DNA of 64,000 nucleotides from Mumia sp. Pv4-285. GTDB taxonomy: Bacteria; Actinomycetota; Actinomycetes; Propionibacteriales; Nocardioidaceae. Shown here one piece after another: positions 28,982-39,108 of the stretch; the first letter of the stretch is position 1; each line of letters begins with the position of its first letter. Under the pieces are notes generated by a model. It saw only the letters and a list, made by a program, of their open reading frames with translations. It ran no database searches and was not told the DNA's origin. The stretch covers positions 310,001 through 374,000 of the forward strand of contig NZ_CP162023.1 of NCBI RefSeq assembly GCF_041320275.1, given 5' to 3'. The translations under genes and the position numbers were made by a program.

Positions 28982-29793
28982 CGATGCGGGTGCCGATGCC
29001 GCCCTCCATCGCCGAGCACGCCACTCGGCAGGGTGAGGTGGCGACGCCGCGTGACGCCGCGACGGTGGTCCTGCTGCGCGACGGCACCGCGGGCGTCGAG
29101 GCGTACCTGATGCGCCGACAGCGCTCGATGGCGTTCGCACCCGGCATGTACGTCTTCCCTGGCGGCGGCGTCGATCCTCGTGACTCCGACACCGACGTCG
29201 CCTGGGCGGGTCCGAGCCCGCAAGCGTGGGCCGAGCGCCTGGGGTGCTCCACCGACGTCGCGCGCGCGCTGGTCTGCGCGGCGGTGCGGGAGACGTACGA
29301 GGAGTCCGGGGTGCTGCTCGCCGGACCCGACCCCGACTCGGTGGTCGACGACACCAGCGACGCGGACTGGCAGGCCGACCGTGTCGCGCTGGAGGCCCAC
29401 ACGCTCGCGTTCTCGGACTTCCTGCGGAGGCGCTCGCTGGTGCTCCGCACCGACCTGCTCGCCGCGTGGGCCCACTGGATCACGCCCGGGTTCGAGCCCC
29501 GGCGGTTCGACACCCGCTTCTTCGTCGCCGTGCTGCCGGAGGGTCAGCGGGTCGGCACGCTGGCCGCCGAGGCCGACCACGCCTCCTGGATGCTGCTGAC
29601 TGCCGCGCTCGACTCCGTCGACGCCGGTGACATGGCGATGCTGCCGCCGACGTCGGTCACCTGTCGGGAGCTGACAGAGCTTCCTTCGGCGGCGGCGGCC
29701 CTCGACGTGGCGCCGACGCGGCGTATCGTGCCCGTCGAGCCGCGGCTGGTCGAGGTCGAGGGCACCTACTACCTGGAGACGGAGCTGCCGTGA
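28978..29793 (+). CDS. Nudix hydrolase (NUDT19/RppH-unlike long form)
   Basis: 271-residue Nudix-fold protein. A GGGVDPRD loop (about 61-68) opens the Nudix box, and the catalytic helix RETYEESGVL (about 104-113) completes it after an insertion of about 30 residues, a split arrangement typical of NUDT19-like enzymes, which act on CoA derivatives in animals. The bacterial substrate is unknown. It is cotranscribed: ATGA overlap with ridA and GTGA overlap with the metallohydrolase. The insertion means motif searches with the standard Nudix pattern would miss it. Confidence 0.85.
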   Translation: MTMRVPMPPSIAEHATRQGEVATPRDAATVVLLRDGTAGVEAYLMRRQRSMAFAPGMYVFPGGGVDPRDSDTDVAWAGPSPQAWAERLGCSTDVARALVCAAVRETYEESGVLLAGPDPDSVVDDTSDADWQADRVALEAHTLAFSDFLRRRSLVLRTDLLAAWAHWITPGFEPRRFDTRFFVAVLPEGQRVGTLAAEADHASWMLLTAALDSVDAGDMAMLPPTSVTCRELTELPSAAAALDVAPTRRIVPVEPRLVEVEGTYYLETELP

Positions 29794-30602
29794 CGGGACG
29801 GTTCGACGGCGGGGTCGTGAGCGCGTGGGCGACGTGCGTCCGCGAGGACAACCCCGGCCACATGACGCTCGACGGGACCAACACCTGGATCCTCCGGGCA
29901 CCGGCCGGCGACGGCGGACAGGCGCACGGAGCGCGGTCGATCGTGGTCGACCCGGGTGAGCTCGACGAGCCGCACCTGCGTCGCGTGCTCGAGCTCGCCG
30001 CACCGGTGGCCTTCGTGCTGCTGACCCACCGCCACCACGACCACACCGAGGGCGCCGCGCGGTTCGCCGAGCTCGCGGCGGCGCCCGTACGCGCGATCGA
30101 CCCGTCGCTGTGCCTCGACGCCGACCCGCTGGTCGACGGCGAGACGATCGAGGTGGACGGTCTCCGGCTCGAGGTCGTCGCCTCGCCGGGCCACACGACC
30201 GACTCCGTCTCCTTCCTGCTCCGCGACGATGCCGCGCTGCTGTCCGGAGACACGATCCTGGGCCGCGGGACGACGGTGGTCGCTCATCCCGACGGGGCGC
30301 TCGGACCGTACCTCGACTCGCTGCGTGTGCTCCGTGCGGCCGTCGACTCGGTCGAGGGCGGCCCGGTGCGGCTGTATCCCGGGCACGGACCGGTGCTGCC
30401 GGACGCCGGCGCGGTGATCGACGGATACCGCGCACACCGCGAGGAACGCCTCACCCAGGTCCGCGAAGCGCTCGACGCCGGTGCGGAGTCGGCGGACGAC
30501 GTCGTACGCACGGTCTACGCGGACGTGGACCCGATCCTGTGGCCCGCCGCGACGCTGTCGGTGCGGGCACAGCTCGAGTACCTGCAGGCCGCCCCCTCCT
30601 AA
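29790..30602 (+). CDS. MBL-fold metallohydrolase
   Basis: 270-residue beta-lactamase-fold hydrolase, the Rv3677c/LACTB2-like type. The zinc motif LTHRHHDHTEG (H80, H82, D84, H85), then SPGHTTDSVS, LLSGDTILG and YPGHGP supply the remaining metal ligands. The C-terminal helices (VVRTVYADVDPILWPAA) match the winged-helix tail of LACTB2-like proteins, some of which are RNases. It is the last gene of the DUF4177-ridA-nudix-mbl operon and is convergent with crp across a hairpin. No secretion signal is present. Confidence 0.92.
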   Translation: MTGRFDGGVVSAWATCVREDNPGHMTLDGTNTWILRAPAGDGGQAHGARSIVVDPGELDEPHLRRVLELAAPVAFVLLTHRHHDHTEGAARFAELAAAPVRAIDPSLCLDADPLVDGETIEVDGLRLEVVASPGHTTDSVSFLLRDDAALLSGDTILGRGTTVVAHPDGALGPYLDSLRVLRAAVDSVEGGPVRLYPGHGPVLPDAGAVIDGYRAHREERLTQVREALDAGAESADDVVRTVYADVDPILWPAATLSVRAQLEYLQAAPS

Positions 30603-30621
30603 CCCGCTGCTCGCGAGCGGG
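30603..30621. terminator. Hairpin between convergent mbl and crp
   Basis: CCCGCT (30603-30608) pairs with AGCGGG (30616-30621); the interior contains the palindrome GCTCGCGAGC. It begins right after the TAA stop. Confidence 0.6.
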
Positions 30622-30632
30622 AAGAGAGGCGG

Positions 30633-31310
30633 CTAGCGGGCGCGCTTGGAGAGGCGGTCGGGCTCGATGATGACGACCGAGCGTGGCTCGAGGCGGAGCC
30701 ACCCGCGCATCGCGAAGTCGGCGAGCGCCTTGTTGACCGTCTCGCGGGAGGCGCCGACCAGCTGGGCGAGCTCCTCCTGCGTGAGGTCGTGGTGCACGTG
30801 GATGCCGTCGTCGGCCTTGCGACCGAAGCGCTGCGACAGGTCGATGAGCGCCTTCGCGACACGTCCGGGCACGTCGGAGAACACGAGGTCGGCGACGACG
30901 TCGTTCGTACGGCGCAGGCGCGAGGCGAGCTGCCCGAGCAGGGCGCGCGACACGTTGGGGTGGTCGTTGAGCCACTTGGTGAGGTCGTCGTGGCTCAGGC
31001 TGGTGAGCTCGGAGTCGGTCACCGCGGTCGCCGTCGCCGAGCGCGGGCCCGGGTCGAACAGCGAGAGCTCACCGAACATCTGACCGGGGCCGAGGATCGC
31101 GAGCAGGTTCTCGCGGCCGTCCGCCGAGCTGCGACCGAGCTTGATCTTGCCGTCGGCGACGATGTAGAGCTCGTCGCCCTCGTCGCCCTCGTGGAACAGC
31201 ACGTCGCCGCGCCGCAGGCGCTTCGACGACATCTGGGAGCCGAGCGACTCGGCCGCCTCGTCGTCGAGGCCCGAGAAGAGCGGTGCCTGCCGAAGTACGT
31301 CGTTGTCCAC
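30633..31310 (-). CDS. crp: cAMP receptor protein (Crp/Rv3676-like)
   Basis: 225-residue Crp/Fnr-family global regulator. The N-terminal cyclic-nucleotide domain has the phosphate-binding cassette FGELSLFDPGPRSATATA (about 80-97). A long dimer helix follows, and the C-terminal winged helix has recognition helix GASRETVNKALADF (about 184-197). AAGGAG precedes GTG 31310 by five bases. In mycobacteria the orthologue binds TGTGA-N6-TCACA. Three such palindromes lie in this window (before acs/39109 and before hppA), so this protein probably controls them. It sits divergent from nth as in M. tuberculosis. Confidence 0.95.
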   Translation of the reverse strand: MDNDVLRQAPLFSGLDDEAAESLGSQMSSKRLRRGDVLFHEGDEGDELYIVADGKIKLGRSSADGRENLLAILGPGQMFGELSLFDPGPRSATATAVTDSELTSLSHDDLTKWLNDHPNVSRALLGQLASRLRRTNDVVADLVFSDVPGRVAKALIDLSQRFGRKADDGIHVHHDLTQEELAQLVGASRETVNKALADFAMRGWLRLEPRSVVIIEPDRLSKRAR

Positions 31311-31331
31311 GGGTTCTCCTTGACCAAAGAA

Positions 31332-31337
31332 ATAGTC
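31332..31337 (-). promoter_or_regulatory. Candidate crp -10 (GACTAT)
   Basis: On the minus strand GACTAT lies about 21 bases before the GTG, giving a short leader that includes the AAGGAG Shine-Dalgarno. The surrounding GACTATTTCTTTGG resembles GACTATTTCTTGG upstream of ponA2. Confidence 0.4.
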
Positions 31338-31409
31338 GCGCGCCTCCAGTGTCCCTCATCCGGCCAACTCGGCGCCACCGACGCGGCCCTGCGTGTCCCC
31401 GGCGCCCCG

Positions 31410-31415
31410 TACGCT
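31410..31415 (+). promoter_or_regulatory. -10 element TACGCT of nth, leaderless spacing
   Basis: TACGCT ends six bases before GTG 31422, and no Shine-Dalgarno is present, so the transcript probably starts at the start codon. Confidence 0.6.
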
Positions 31416-31421
31416 GACAGC

Positions 31422-32192
31422 GTGCCGAAGACCACCCCAGCGCGCTCGTCCGCTCCCCGTCGCGCCAAGGCCAAGCTCCCCGAGGTCCCTCCGCCCGACA
31501 CGTCGGACGTGCGCCGCGCGCGCAAGATCGACCGCGTCCTCGCGCAGACCTACCCCGACGCCGACATCGAGCTGGACTTCGACGACCCGTTCCAGCTGCT
31601 CGTCGTGACGGTGCTCTCGGCGCAGACGACCGACCGGCGGGTCAACGGGGTCCGGCCGGCCCTCTTCTCCCGCTACCCCGACGCGCGGGCGCTCGCCGAG
31701 GCGGAGCCTGCCGCCGTCGAGGAGATCATCAAGCCCACGGGCTTCTTCCGGGCGAAGACCGAGCGCATCATCGCGCTCGCCACGGCGCTGGTGGACAACT
31801 TCGACGGCGAGGTGCCGCCGCGGATGGACGACCTCGTGACCCTCCCGGGGGTCGGCCGCAAGACGGCCAACGTCGTCCTCGGCAACGGCTTCGGCATCCC
31901 CGGCTTCCCGGTCGACACCCACGTCCAGCGCGTCGGCAGACGCCTCGGCCTGCTCGATGCGGCGGCGTTGAAGGACCCGGTGCGCGCCGAGATGGTGCTG
32001 GACCGGCTCATCGCCAAGAAGGACTGGACGCTGGCCAGCCAACGGCTCATCTGGCACGGCCGACGATGCTGCCACGCCGCCAAGCCGGCCTGCGGGGCGT
32101 GCTCGATCGCGCAGTGGTGCCCGTCGTACGGCGAGGGTCCGACCGACCCGGAGGTGGCCGCGAAGCTGCTCCGTACGGAGGGTCGCGCGTGA
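31422..32192 (+). CDS. nth: Endonuclease III
   Basis: Bifunctional DNA glycosylase/AP lyase removing oxidised pyrimidines. The 256 residues have the helix-hairpin-helix LPGVGRKTANVVLG with catalytic K147, the aspartate D165 in VDTHVQRVGRR, and the 4Fe-4S loop C217-X6-C224-X2-C227-X5-C233. GTG 31422 is fixed by a TACGCT hexamer six bases upstream; a longer upstream frame would overlap crp. The N-terminal 25 residues are Lys/Pro-rich and probably disordered. It overlaps the next gene by GTGA, starting the nth-tlpA-nudix-marP operon. Confidence 0.96.
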   Translation: MPKTTPARSSAPRRAKAKLPEVPPPDTSDVRRARKIDRVLAQTYPDADIELDFDDPFQLLVVTVLSAQTTDRRVNGVRPALFSRYPDARALAEAEPAAVEEIIKPTGFFRAKTERIIALATALVDNFDGEVPPRMDDLVTLPGVGRKTANVVLGNGFGIPGFPVDTHVQRVGRRLGLLDAAALKDPVRAEMVLDRLIAKKDWTLASQRLIWHGRRCCHAAKPACGACSIAQWCPSYGEGPTDPEVAAKLLRTEGRA

Positions 32193-32830
32193 CTCGTGCA
32201 CGGCGCCGGCTGGTGCTCCCGATCGCGATGCTCGCGATGGCGCTGGCTCTGACGGCCTGCGGCGGTGACGACCTGCAGACCTCCTCGCGCTCCGGCGAGG
32301 TCGACGCCGCGTCGAGCGCCGTCGACACCCCCGAGCTGCGCTCCAAGAAGGCCGACGCAGGCATCGAGGACTGTCCTCGTACGAACCGGCGCGGTGCTGT
32401 CGAAGGCGGCCTGCCGGGGGTGTTCCTCGAGTGCCTCGGCGGCGGCCCGCCGGTCAGTCTGCCGGGGCTCCCGGCGAAGCCGACCGTCATCAACCTGTGG
32501 GCCACCTACTGCGGTCCGTGCCGAGACGAGATGCCGTTGCTGGCGCGTCTGCACGACGATGCCGGCGACCAGGTGTCGGTGCTCGGCATCGACTACGCCG
32601 ACCCAGATCCCGAGGGTGCGCTCGCGCTCGCCTCGAAGTCGGGGGTGACCTTCCCCCTCATGTCCGACCCCGACGAGTCGGTCGGCAAGGCGCTGGGCGT
32701 GATCGGCCTGCCGCAGACCGTGTTCGTCGCGGCCGACGGCACGATCACCGCGACGCACCGCGGCCAGATCACGTCGTACGATCAGCTGCGGTCGCTGGTC
32801 AAGGAACACCTCGGCGTCGACCTGGCATGA
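32189..32830 (+). CDS. Thioredoxin-like lipoprotein (TlpA type)
   Basis: 213-residue membrane-anchored extracytoplasmic oxidoreductase. A lipoprotein signal with lipobox LTAC (C24) is followed by a thioredoxin domain with the active site WATYCGPC (C108, C111) and a cis-proline region GLPQTVFV. Extra cysteines C62 and C82 precede the domain and might form a structural disulfide. It probably reduces or forms disulfides in exported proteins. Its place before the nudix gene and marP matches Rv3673c; MarP has a disulfide, which is a suggestive but unproven link. Confidence 0.92.
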   Translation: MTRARRRLVLPIAMLAMALALTACGGDDLQTSSRSGEVDAASSAVDTPELRSKKADAGIEDCPRTNRRGAVEGGLPGVFLECLGGGPPVSLPGLPAKPTVINLWATYCGPCRDEMPLLARLHDDAGDQVSVLGIDYADPDPEGALALASKSGVTFPLMSDPDESVGKALGVIGLPQTVFVAADGTITATHRGQITSYDQLRSLVKEHLGVDLA

Positions 32831-32840
32831 GGAGGACCTG

Positions 32841-33563
32841 ATGACGTACGACCGGGGGCTGGTGCCTGACGACGCCCTGCCCGACTGGCTGCGTCCCGTC
32901 GCCGAGGTGGGTCGCCGCATCGACAGCCCCCGCTTCCTGTCGCCGTCGATGCCGGAGGCGCCGTCGACGGCACGCCCCGCCGCGGTGCTCGTCCTGTTCG
33001 GCGAGGGAGAGTCCGGCCCCGACCTGCTGCTGACCGAGCGCGCGCACGCGATGCGCTCCCACGCGGGCCAGATCGCCTTCCCCGGCGGTGCGACCGATCC
33101 CGAGGACTCGGGTCCCGTCGCCACGGCCTTGCGTGAGGCCGAGGAGGAGGTCGGCCTCGATCCCGACGGGGTCGACGTGTTCGCGTCGCTCCCGCGGCTC
33201 TGGCTGCCGCCGAGCAACTTCGCCGTGACGCCGGTCCTGGCCTGGTGGCGTCGCCCGTCCGCCGTCCGCGCGGTCGACCCAGCGGAGGTCGAGACCGTGT
33301 TCCGCAGCCCGGTCGACGAGCTCACCGACCCGGCCCACCGCTTCTCCGTCTCGCACCCGTCCGGATGGCTCGGACCAGGGTTCGCGGTCAACGGCAACCT
33401 CATCCTGTGGGGGTTCACCGCCGGCATCGTGTCGCGGCTCTTCCGTGCTGCGGGGTGGGAGCGCCCCTGGGACGCCGACCGGGTCGTCCCGTACCCGGGG
33501 TCCGCACGTGACCCGCTGGTCGAGGAGATCGAGACCGACGCTGCCCGCGGGCGACGCCGATGA
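32841..33563 (+). CDS. Nudix hydrolase, CoA pyrophosphatase-like (NudL)
   Basis: 240-residue Nudix protein with a complete box GGATDPEDSGPVATALREAE-EEVGL (about 88-112), preceded by the UPF0035 signature LLTERAHAMRSHAGQIAFPGG, both typical of CoA-cleaving NudL/NUDT7 enzymes. It would hydrolyse CoA or acyl-CoA to phosphopantetheine and ADP. It corresponds to Rv3672c by order. AGGAGG precedes the ATG. The stop overlaps marP (ATGA). Confidence 0.9.
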   Translation: MTYDRGLVPDDALPDWLRPVAEVGRRIDSPRFLSPSMPEAPSTARPAAVLVLFGEGESGPDLLLTERAHAMRSHAGQIAFPGGATDPEDSGPVATALREAEEEVGLDPDGVDVFASLPRLWLPPSNFAVTPVLAWWRRPSAVRAVDPAEVETVFRSPVDELTDPAHRFSVSHPSGWLGPGFAVNGNLILWGFTAGIVSRLFRAAGWERPWDADRVVPYPGSARDPLVEEIETDAARGRRR

Positions 33564-34732
33564 CCCTCGTCGACGTCGTCGTGGTGGTCGTCGTCATCTC
33601 GTACGCGGTCCTCGGCTACCTCCGCGGGTTCGTCGCCGGGGCCGCAGCGATGATCGGCCTCCTGCTCGGGGGCGTGCTGGGTCTCGTCCTCGCGCCGCTG
33701 GTGCTGAGCCGCGTCGACCACGGCATCGGGAGGTCACTGCTCGCGGTCGTGATCGTGCTCGTGCTCGCGTCCGCCGGACAGGCCACAGGGGCGCACCTCG
33801 GCAACGGCCTGCGCGAGCGCGTGACGCACCCGCCCTCGCGCTCGCTCGACGCAGTCGGCGGCGCGGCGCTGAGTGCCGCCGCTGCCCTGGTGGTCTGCTG
33901 GGCGCTCGGGTACGCGATCTCCGGCTCCCAGATCCCCGGAGCGTCGACCGCGGTCCGCGGCTCCGCCACGCTCGCCGCGGTGGACTCGGTCATGCCGCAA
34001 GGTGTGCGGTCCGCGCTGCACTCGTTCGACACGGTGGTCGACGCGACGCTCTTCCCCCGATACCTGGAGCCGTTCGCCGACGAGACGATCGAGCCGGTCG
34101 CGGCTCCCGATCGTGCAGTCCTCGCCCGCCCCGAGGTCCAGGCTGCGCGACGCAGCGTCGCTCGGATCACCGGGTACGCCGAGTGCGACCGCGGCATCGA
34201 GGGCTCGGGGTTCGTGTTCGCGTCCGAGCGCGTGATGACGAACGCGCACGTCGTCGCGGGTGTGGACGACCCGACGGTGACGATCCGCGGCAAGAAGCGC
34301 GACGCCACCGTCGTCTACTACGACCCGTCGCTCGACGTCGCTGTTCTGCGGGTGCCGGGCCTAAAGGCGCGCGCGCTGACCTTCGACCCCGAGACCGAGC
34401 CAGGCGAGAGTGCGGCTGTGCTCGGCTTCCCGGAGAACGGCCCGTTCGATGCTCGGGCGGCGCGCATCCGCTCCCAGCAGCGCCTCCGGAGCCCCGACAT
34501 CTACGGCACCACCGAGGTCGTCCGCGAGGTCTACTCCCTGCGCGCGCTCGTGCGCTCCGGCAACTCCGGGGGCCCGGTCATCTCGGCGCAGGGTCGCGTG
34601 CTCGGTGTCGTCTTCGCTGCGTCCGTCTCGGACGCCGCGACGGGCTACGCCCTCACCGCCGACCAGGTGGGTGACGCGGCCCGCTCCGGAGCGAAGGCGG
34701 AGCGGTCGGTCAACACCGGGAGCTGTGCGTGA
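33560..34732 (+). CDS. marP: MarP-like membrane serine protease
   Basis: 390 residues. Four membrane helices (CvpA-like, about 3-20, 27-50, 58-76 and 102-121) anchor a periplasmic chymotrypsin-like protease with triad H230 (TNAHVV), D259 (SLDVAVL) and S336 (GNSGGP). C209 and C389 match the redox-sensitive disulfide known in mycobacterial MarP, which is required for acid resistance and cleaves cell-wall hydrolases. Length and order fit Rv3671c closely. It overlaps the Nudix gene. The operon appears to end here. Confidence 0.95.
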   Translation: MTLVDVVVVVVVISYAVLGYLRGFVAGAAAMIGLLLGGVLGLVLAPLVLSRVDHGIGRSLLAVVIVLVLASAGQATGAHLGNGLRERVTHPPSRSLDAVGGAALSAAAALVVCWALGYAISGSQIPGASTAVRGSATLAAVDSVMPQGVRSALHSFDTVVDATLFPRYLEPFADETIEPVAAPDRAVLARPEVQAARRSVARITGYAECDRGIEGSGFVFASERVMTNAHVVAGVDDPTVTIRGKKRDATVVYYDPSLDVAVLRVPGLKARALTFDPETEPGESAAVLGFPENGPFDARAARIRSQQRLRSPDIYGTTEVVREVYSLRALVRSGNSGGPVISAQGRVLGVVFAASVSDAATGYALTADQVGDAARSGAKAERSVNTGSCA

Positions 34733-34841
34733 GGTGTGGTGTGATGCGGCGCACGTTGTCGCGCGCTCGAATGGGGCGCTGATGATGCCTGCCGACGCAC
34801 CAGCAAGAATGGCGCGCGTCGTCCGTCGCCGAAGGAGATCT

Positions 34842-35300
34842 GTGAAGACCCGACTGCTGGCTGCCGCCGTCCTCCTGGCGCTGACCGTCTCCGCGTGCGG
34901 TGGCGGCGGCGAGAACGACGGCGCTGACCCAGGTGAGTCCGCCTCGAAGCGCTCGACCGTGACCGGGACCCTCGGATCCGACGAGGCCGACGCGATCGCG
35001 ACGGAGGCGGCCTCGCGCATCGTGGCGCTGTGGGCACGTCCCGACGTCGCGGTCGAGGAGTGGGCGGCGGAGCTGCGACCACAGATGTCGACCGTCGGAG
35101 CCTCGACGCTGTCGTTCATGGACCCGACGGCACTCGAGCCCGCCGAGCCGGAGGGTGAGCCGCGCGTGCTGGCAGGCTCGGACGCCCATGCCCGCGTCGC
35201 CGTGCCGACGACCGCCGGCGAGTACCTCGTCACCATGAGCCGCGACGCCAGCGGTTCGGCCTGGCTGGTCGATCGCGTCGTCAGCCCTGTGCCCTCCTGA
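34842..35300 (+). CDS. Small lipoprotein, unknown function
   Basis: 152 residues. The signal MKTRLLAAAVLLALTVSAC has a lipobox cysteine at C19, then a Gly/Asp/Glu-rich linker and a domain of about 110 residues with no recognised family. GAAGGAG (34831-34837) supports GTG 34842. It lies 109 bases after marP in the same direction and may belong to the same stress-envelope set. The globular part (about 50-150) has alternating strand-like stretches, such as ARVAVPTTAGEYLVTMSRD, resembling small beta-rich lipoproteins. Confidence 0.8.
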   Translation: MKTRLLAAAVLLALTVSACGGGGENDGADPGESASKRSTVTGTLGSDEADAIATEAASRIVALWARPDVAVEEWAAELRPQMSTVGASTLSFMDPTALEPAEPEGEPRVLAGSDAHARVAVPTTAGEYLVTMSRDASGSAWLVDRVVSPVPS

Positions 35301-35316
35301 CGCGCGCTGCGCACCA

Positions 35317-35322
35317 TAGGCT
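35317..35322 (+). promoter_or_regulatory. -10 element TAGGCT, leaderless spacing
   Basis: TAGGCT is followed by six bases (GCGGGC) and ATG 35329, the start of the next membrane protein. Confidence 0.6.
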
Positions 35323-35328
35323 GCGGGC

Positions 35329-36150
35329 ATGCGTGCCGTGGCCTCATGCCTGTCAGGGATCCTCGCCCTTCTCGCGATCGCCGTCGGGCTCCCGGGTCTG
35401 TGGTTCGAGCGGAACGTCGTCAGCGAGTCCGGATTCGTCGCGCTCGCGGGACCCTTGGGCGACGATCCGGAGTTCCGCGCGGCCCTCGCTGACACCGTCG
35501 CCGACGGCATCATGACCCGAGCCGGTCTCGACGGCGTGGCCGGGCGTGTCGCCGAGCCGGTCGTCCGCAACGTCGCCGACGGGATGACCGACCTCCCCGG
35601 CTTCGGCGAGGCATGGACGCGGGCCAACGTGCTCACGCACCGCATCAACGTCACGGACATCCCTCCCGCAGAGCTCGACGGCAGGCTCGGGGTCGACCTC
35701 ACGCCGATGGTCGACCTGGTGACGGACGCGGTCAACGACCGGCTCGGCACCAGCCTCAGCGCTCCCGGCGATCTCGTGGTCGCCGTCGGCACGCCGGAGC
35801 AGCGTGATCGGCTCGACCGCGCTCGCGAGCTCGCCGCCTGGTCCTGGCCGCTGCTCGGGGTCGGCGCGGTCCTCGCCGTCGCGTGCATCGCGCTCGCGCG
35901 TCGGCACCTCGCTGCACTCGCGTGGCTCGGGGGCGGACTCGTCGTCGTCGCCATCGGCGAGGCCGTGCTGGTGGTCACCGGCGGCGACTGGCTCGTCGGC
36001 GAGGTCGCCAGCCGGGCCGGCTACGGCCAGGCTCTGGGCGAGCACCTGCACGAGGCGGCAACGGCCTCGTTCGGGACGTGGTTGATCGCCGCCGGGCTGG
36101 CGGGTGCCGCGGCCCTGATCGTCGGGACGGTGGCCCGGATCAGGGCCTGA
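35329..36150 (+). CDS. Predicted membrane protein, unknown function
   Basis: 273 residues. An N-terminal signal-anchor (about 5-24) leads to an extracytoplasmic region of about 140 residues with amphipathic helices, followed by three membrane spans (about 170-190, 198-218 and 242-265). The layout is common among actinobacterial proteins of unknown role. A -10 at six bases gives a leaderless start. Its stop and the stop of the convergent holin-like gene overlap by 11 bases (TCAGGGCCTGA, itself a palindrome). Confidence 0.75.
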   Translation: MRAVASCLSGILALLAIAVGLPGLWFERNVVSESGFVALAGPLGDDPEFRAALADTVADGIMTRAGLDGVAGRVAEPVVRNVADGMTDLPGFGEAWTRANVLTHRINVTDIPPAELDGRLGVDLTPMVDLVTDAVNDRLGTSLSAPGDLVVAVGTPEQRDRLDRARELAAWSWPLLGVGAVLAVACIALARRHLAALAWLGGGLVVVAIGEAVLVVTGGDWLVGEVASRAGYGQALGEHLHEAATASFGTWLIAAGLAGAAALIVGTVARIRA

Positions 36151-36652
36151 CGTGCTTGCCGGAGCCGCTCTTGGCTGCGGACACCGAGGCCGCGGCGGAC
36201 GGCGGCAGGGTGATCTCGGAGCCGCCGTCGGGGTGGCCCTTGAGCGCCGCCGGGATCTCCTGGACGGTCGCGATCGTCTTCTCGGGCGCCTTGACCTTCT
36301 TGAGGAACCGGATCCCGACCAGGGCACAGACGAGGATGACCAGGATCCACACGCCGGTCATCACGAGGAAGCCCCACGTGAAGGCGAGAGGGATCGCGCG
36401 GTCGAAGATCCAGGCGAAGAAGAATCCTCCGGCCATCGAGAGCATCGTGATCACGAACAGCAGGAGCACGGCGACCGCGACAAGCAGCCCCGCGCCGGTC
36501 GCCCCCGACTTCGCGCTGACGCGCAGCTCGGACTTCGCGAGGGCGATCTCTCCGCGCACCAGTGTCGACAGGTCGCGACTGATGTCGGAGACGAGCCGGC
36601 CGATGGTGGGCTCGGCGTCCTCTGCGGGTCGGGGTGCTCCTGGGTGTGACAT
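36140..36652 (-). CDS. Phage-holin-superfamily membrane protein (Rv3669-like)
   Basis: 170-residue protein with two central membrane helices (about 55-80 and 87-112) flanked by a cytoplasmic N-terminus LVSDISRDLSTLVRGEIALAK and a charged tail. This fits the actinobacterial putative holin-X family (DUF1469-like). These are housekeeping proteins, not phage lysis genes. GAGGAG precedes ATG 36652; an in-frame ATG 11 codons upstream lacks support. It is downstream of acs in the same direction as acs-side genes and corresponds to Rv3669 in the conserved block. No prophage genes are nearby. Confidence 0.8.
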   Translation of the reverse strand: MSHPGAPRPAEDAEPTIGRLVSDISRDLSTLVRGEIALAKSELRVSAKSGATGAGLLVAVAVLLLFVITMLSMAGGFFFAWIFDRAIPLAFTWGFLVMTGVWILVILVCALVGIRFLKKVKAPEKTIATVQEIPAALKGHPDGGSEITLPPSAAASVSAAKSGSGKHVRP

Positions 36653-36723
36653 CACGGCTCCTCGGCGCTGCAGTGCGGTCGGCACGAGCCTAGGGGATCG
36701 CGGCTCGCAAGGGAGATCGGCCC

Positions 36724-36766
36724 GCCGGACGCGCGGCGTACGGAGTGCGTACGCCGCGCGTCCGGC
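36724..36766 (-). terminator. acs terminator with 19-bp stem
   Basis: Perfect arms 36724-36742 and 36748-36766 with loop GAGTG, starting 8 bases after the acs stop on the minus strand. No U-run follows, as is usual in high-GC actinobacteria. Confidence 0.75.
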
Positions 36767-36773
36767 GCGCGGG

Positions 36774-38744
<1,971 letters not shown>

Positions 38745-38905
38745 GGCACTTCCTCAGTCTCGACGGCACGTTCCGTCGCCTATTGTGCCCCCGGTCACAC
38801 TCGGCGCCTTCGTCGGAGCGGTCGCGGTCGACAAGCGGCACCGATCCTGCGACCGGCGGCGGGCGACGTACAGGCTCCGGAGGGGGCGTGAGCGCGGCGT
38901 GTCCT

Positions 38906-38921
38906 TGTGACGGGGTTCACG
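38906..38921. promoter_or_regulatory. Crp-like site 1 (acs region)
   Basis: TGTGACGGGGTTCACG: TGTGA-N6-TCACg, one base off the mycobacterial Crp consensus TGTGA-N6-TCACA. Confidence 0.65.
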
Positions 38922-38981
38922 GCGAGGGCCCGTACGGCGTGTCGTTACCTTCCTGAAATACCAGCGATCCCGCGGCATGGG

Positions 38982-38997
38982 GGTGACTCAGGTCACC
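38982..38997. promoter_or_regulatory. Crp-like site 2 (acs region)
   Basis: GGTGACTCAGGTCACC: perfect GTGA-N6-TCAC core with symmetric flanks. Its centre lies about 57 bases before the transcript start predicted from TAGGAT for gene 39109, a class I activator position. Confidence 0.65.
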
Positions 38998-39034
38998 AGG
39001 AGGGGAGGGGGTAGGAGGACGGCGTCGGTGGGGC

Positions 39035-39040
39035 TAGGAT
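39035..39040 (+). promoter_or_regulatory. Candidate -10 TAGGAT for gene 39109
   Basis: TAnnnT hexamer about 69 bases before GTG 39109. It would give a leader carrying the GAAGAAGAG purine tract. Confidence 0.4.
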
Positions 39041-39108
39041 GACGCGCACCGGGGGCGGTAGAAACACAGGGTCGTTCGGGCGGCCCATACGACGAAGAAG
39101 AGAGCAAC

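Larger units (their letters stand above)
38745..39108. other. 364-base regulatory gap between acs and a hypothetical gene
   Basis: Non-coding. It holds two Crp-like palindromes (38906 and 38982), a TAGGAT hexamer (39035-39040) serving the rightward gene, and a GAGGAAG Shine-Dalgarno for acs. A CACAATAGG stretch about 20-30 bases before acs could be its -10. Small open frames here lack coding character. Confidence 0.6.

Noticed and set aside
36140-36652. Prophage remnant suggested by a holin-like gene
   Set aside because: The protein belongs to a housekeeping actinobacterial holin-X family in a conserved gene order; no other phage genes are nearby.
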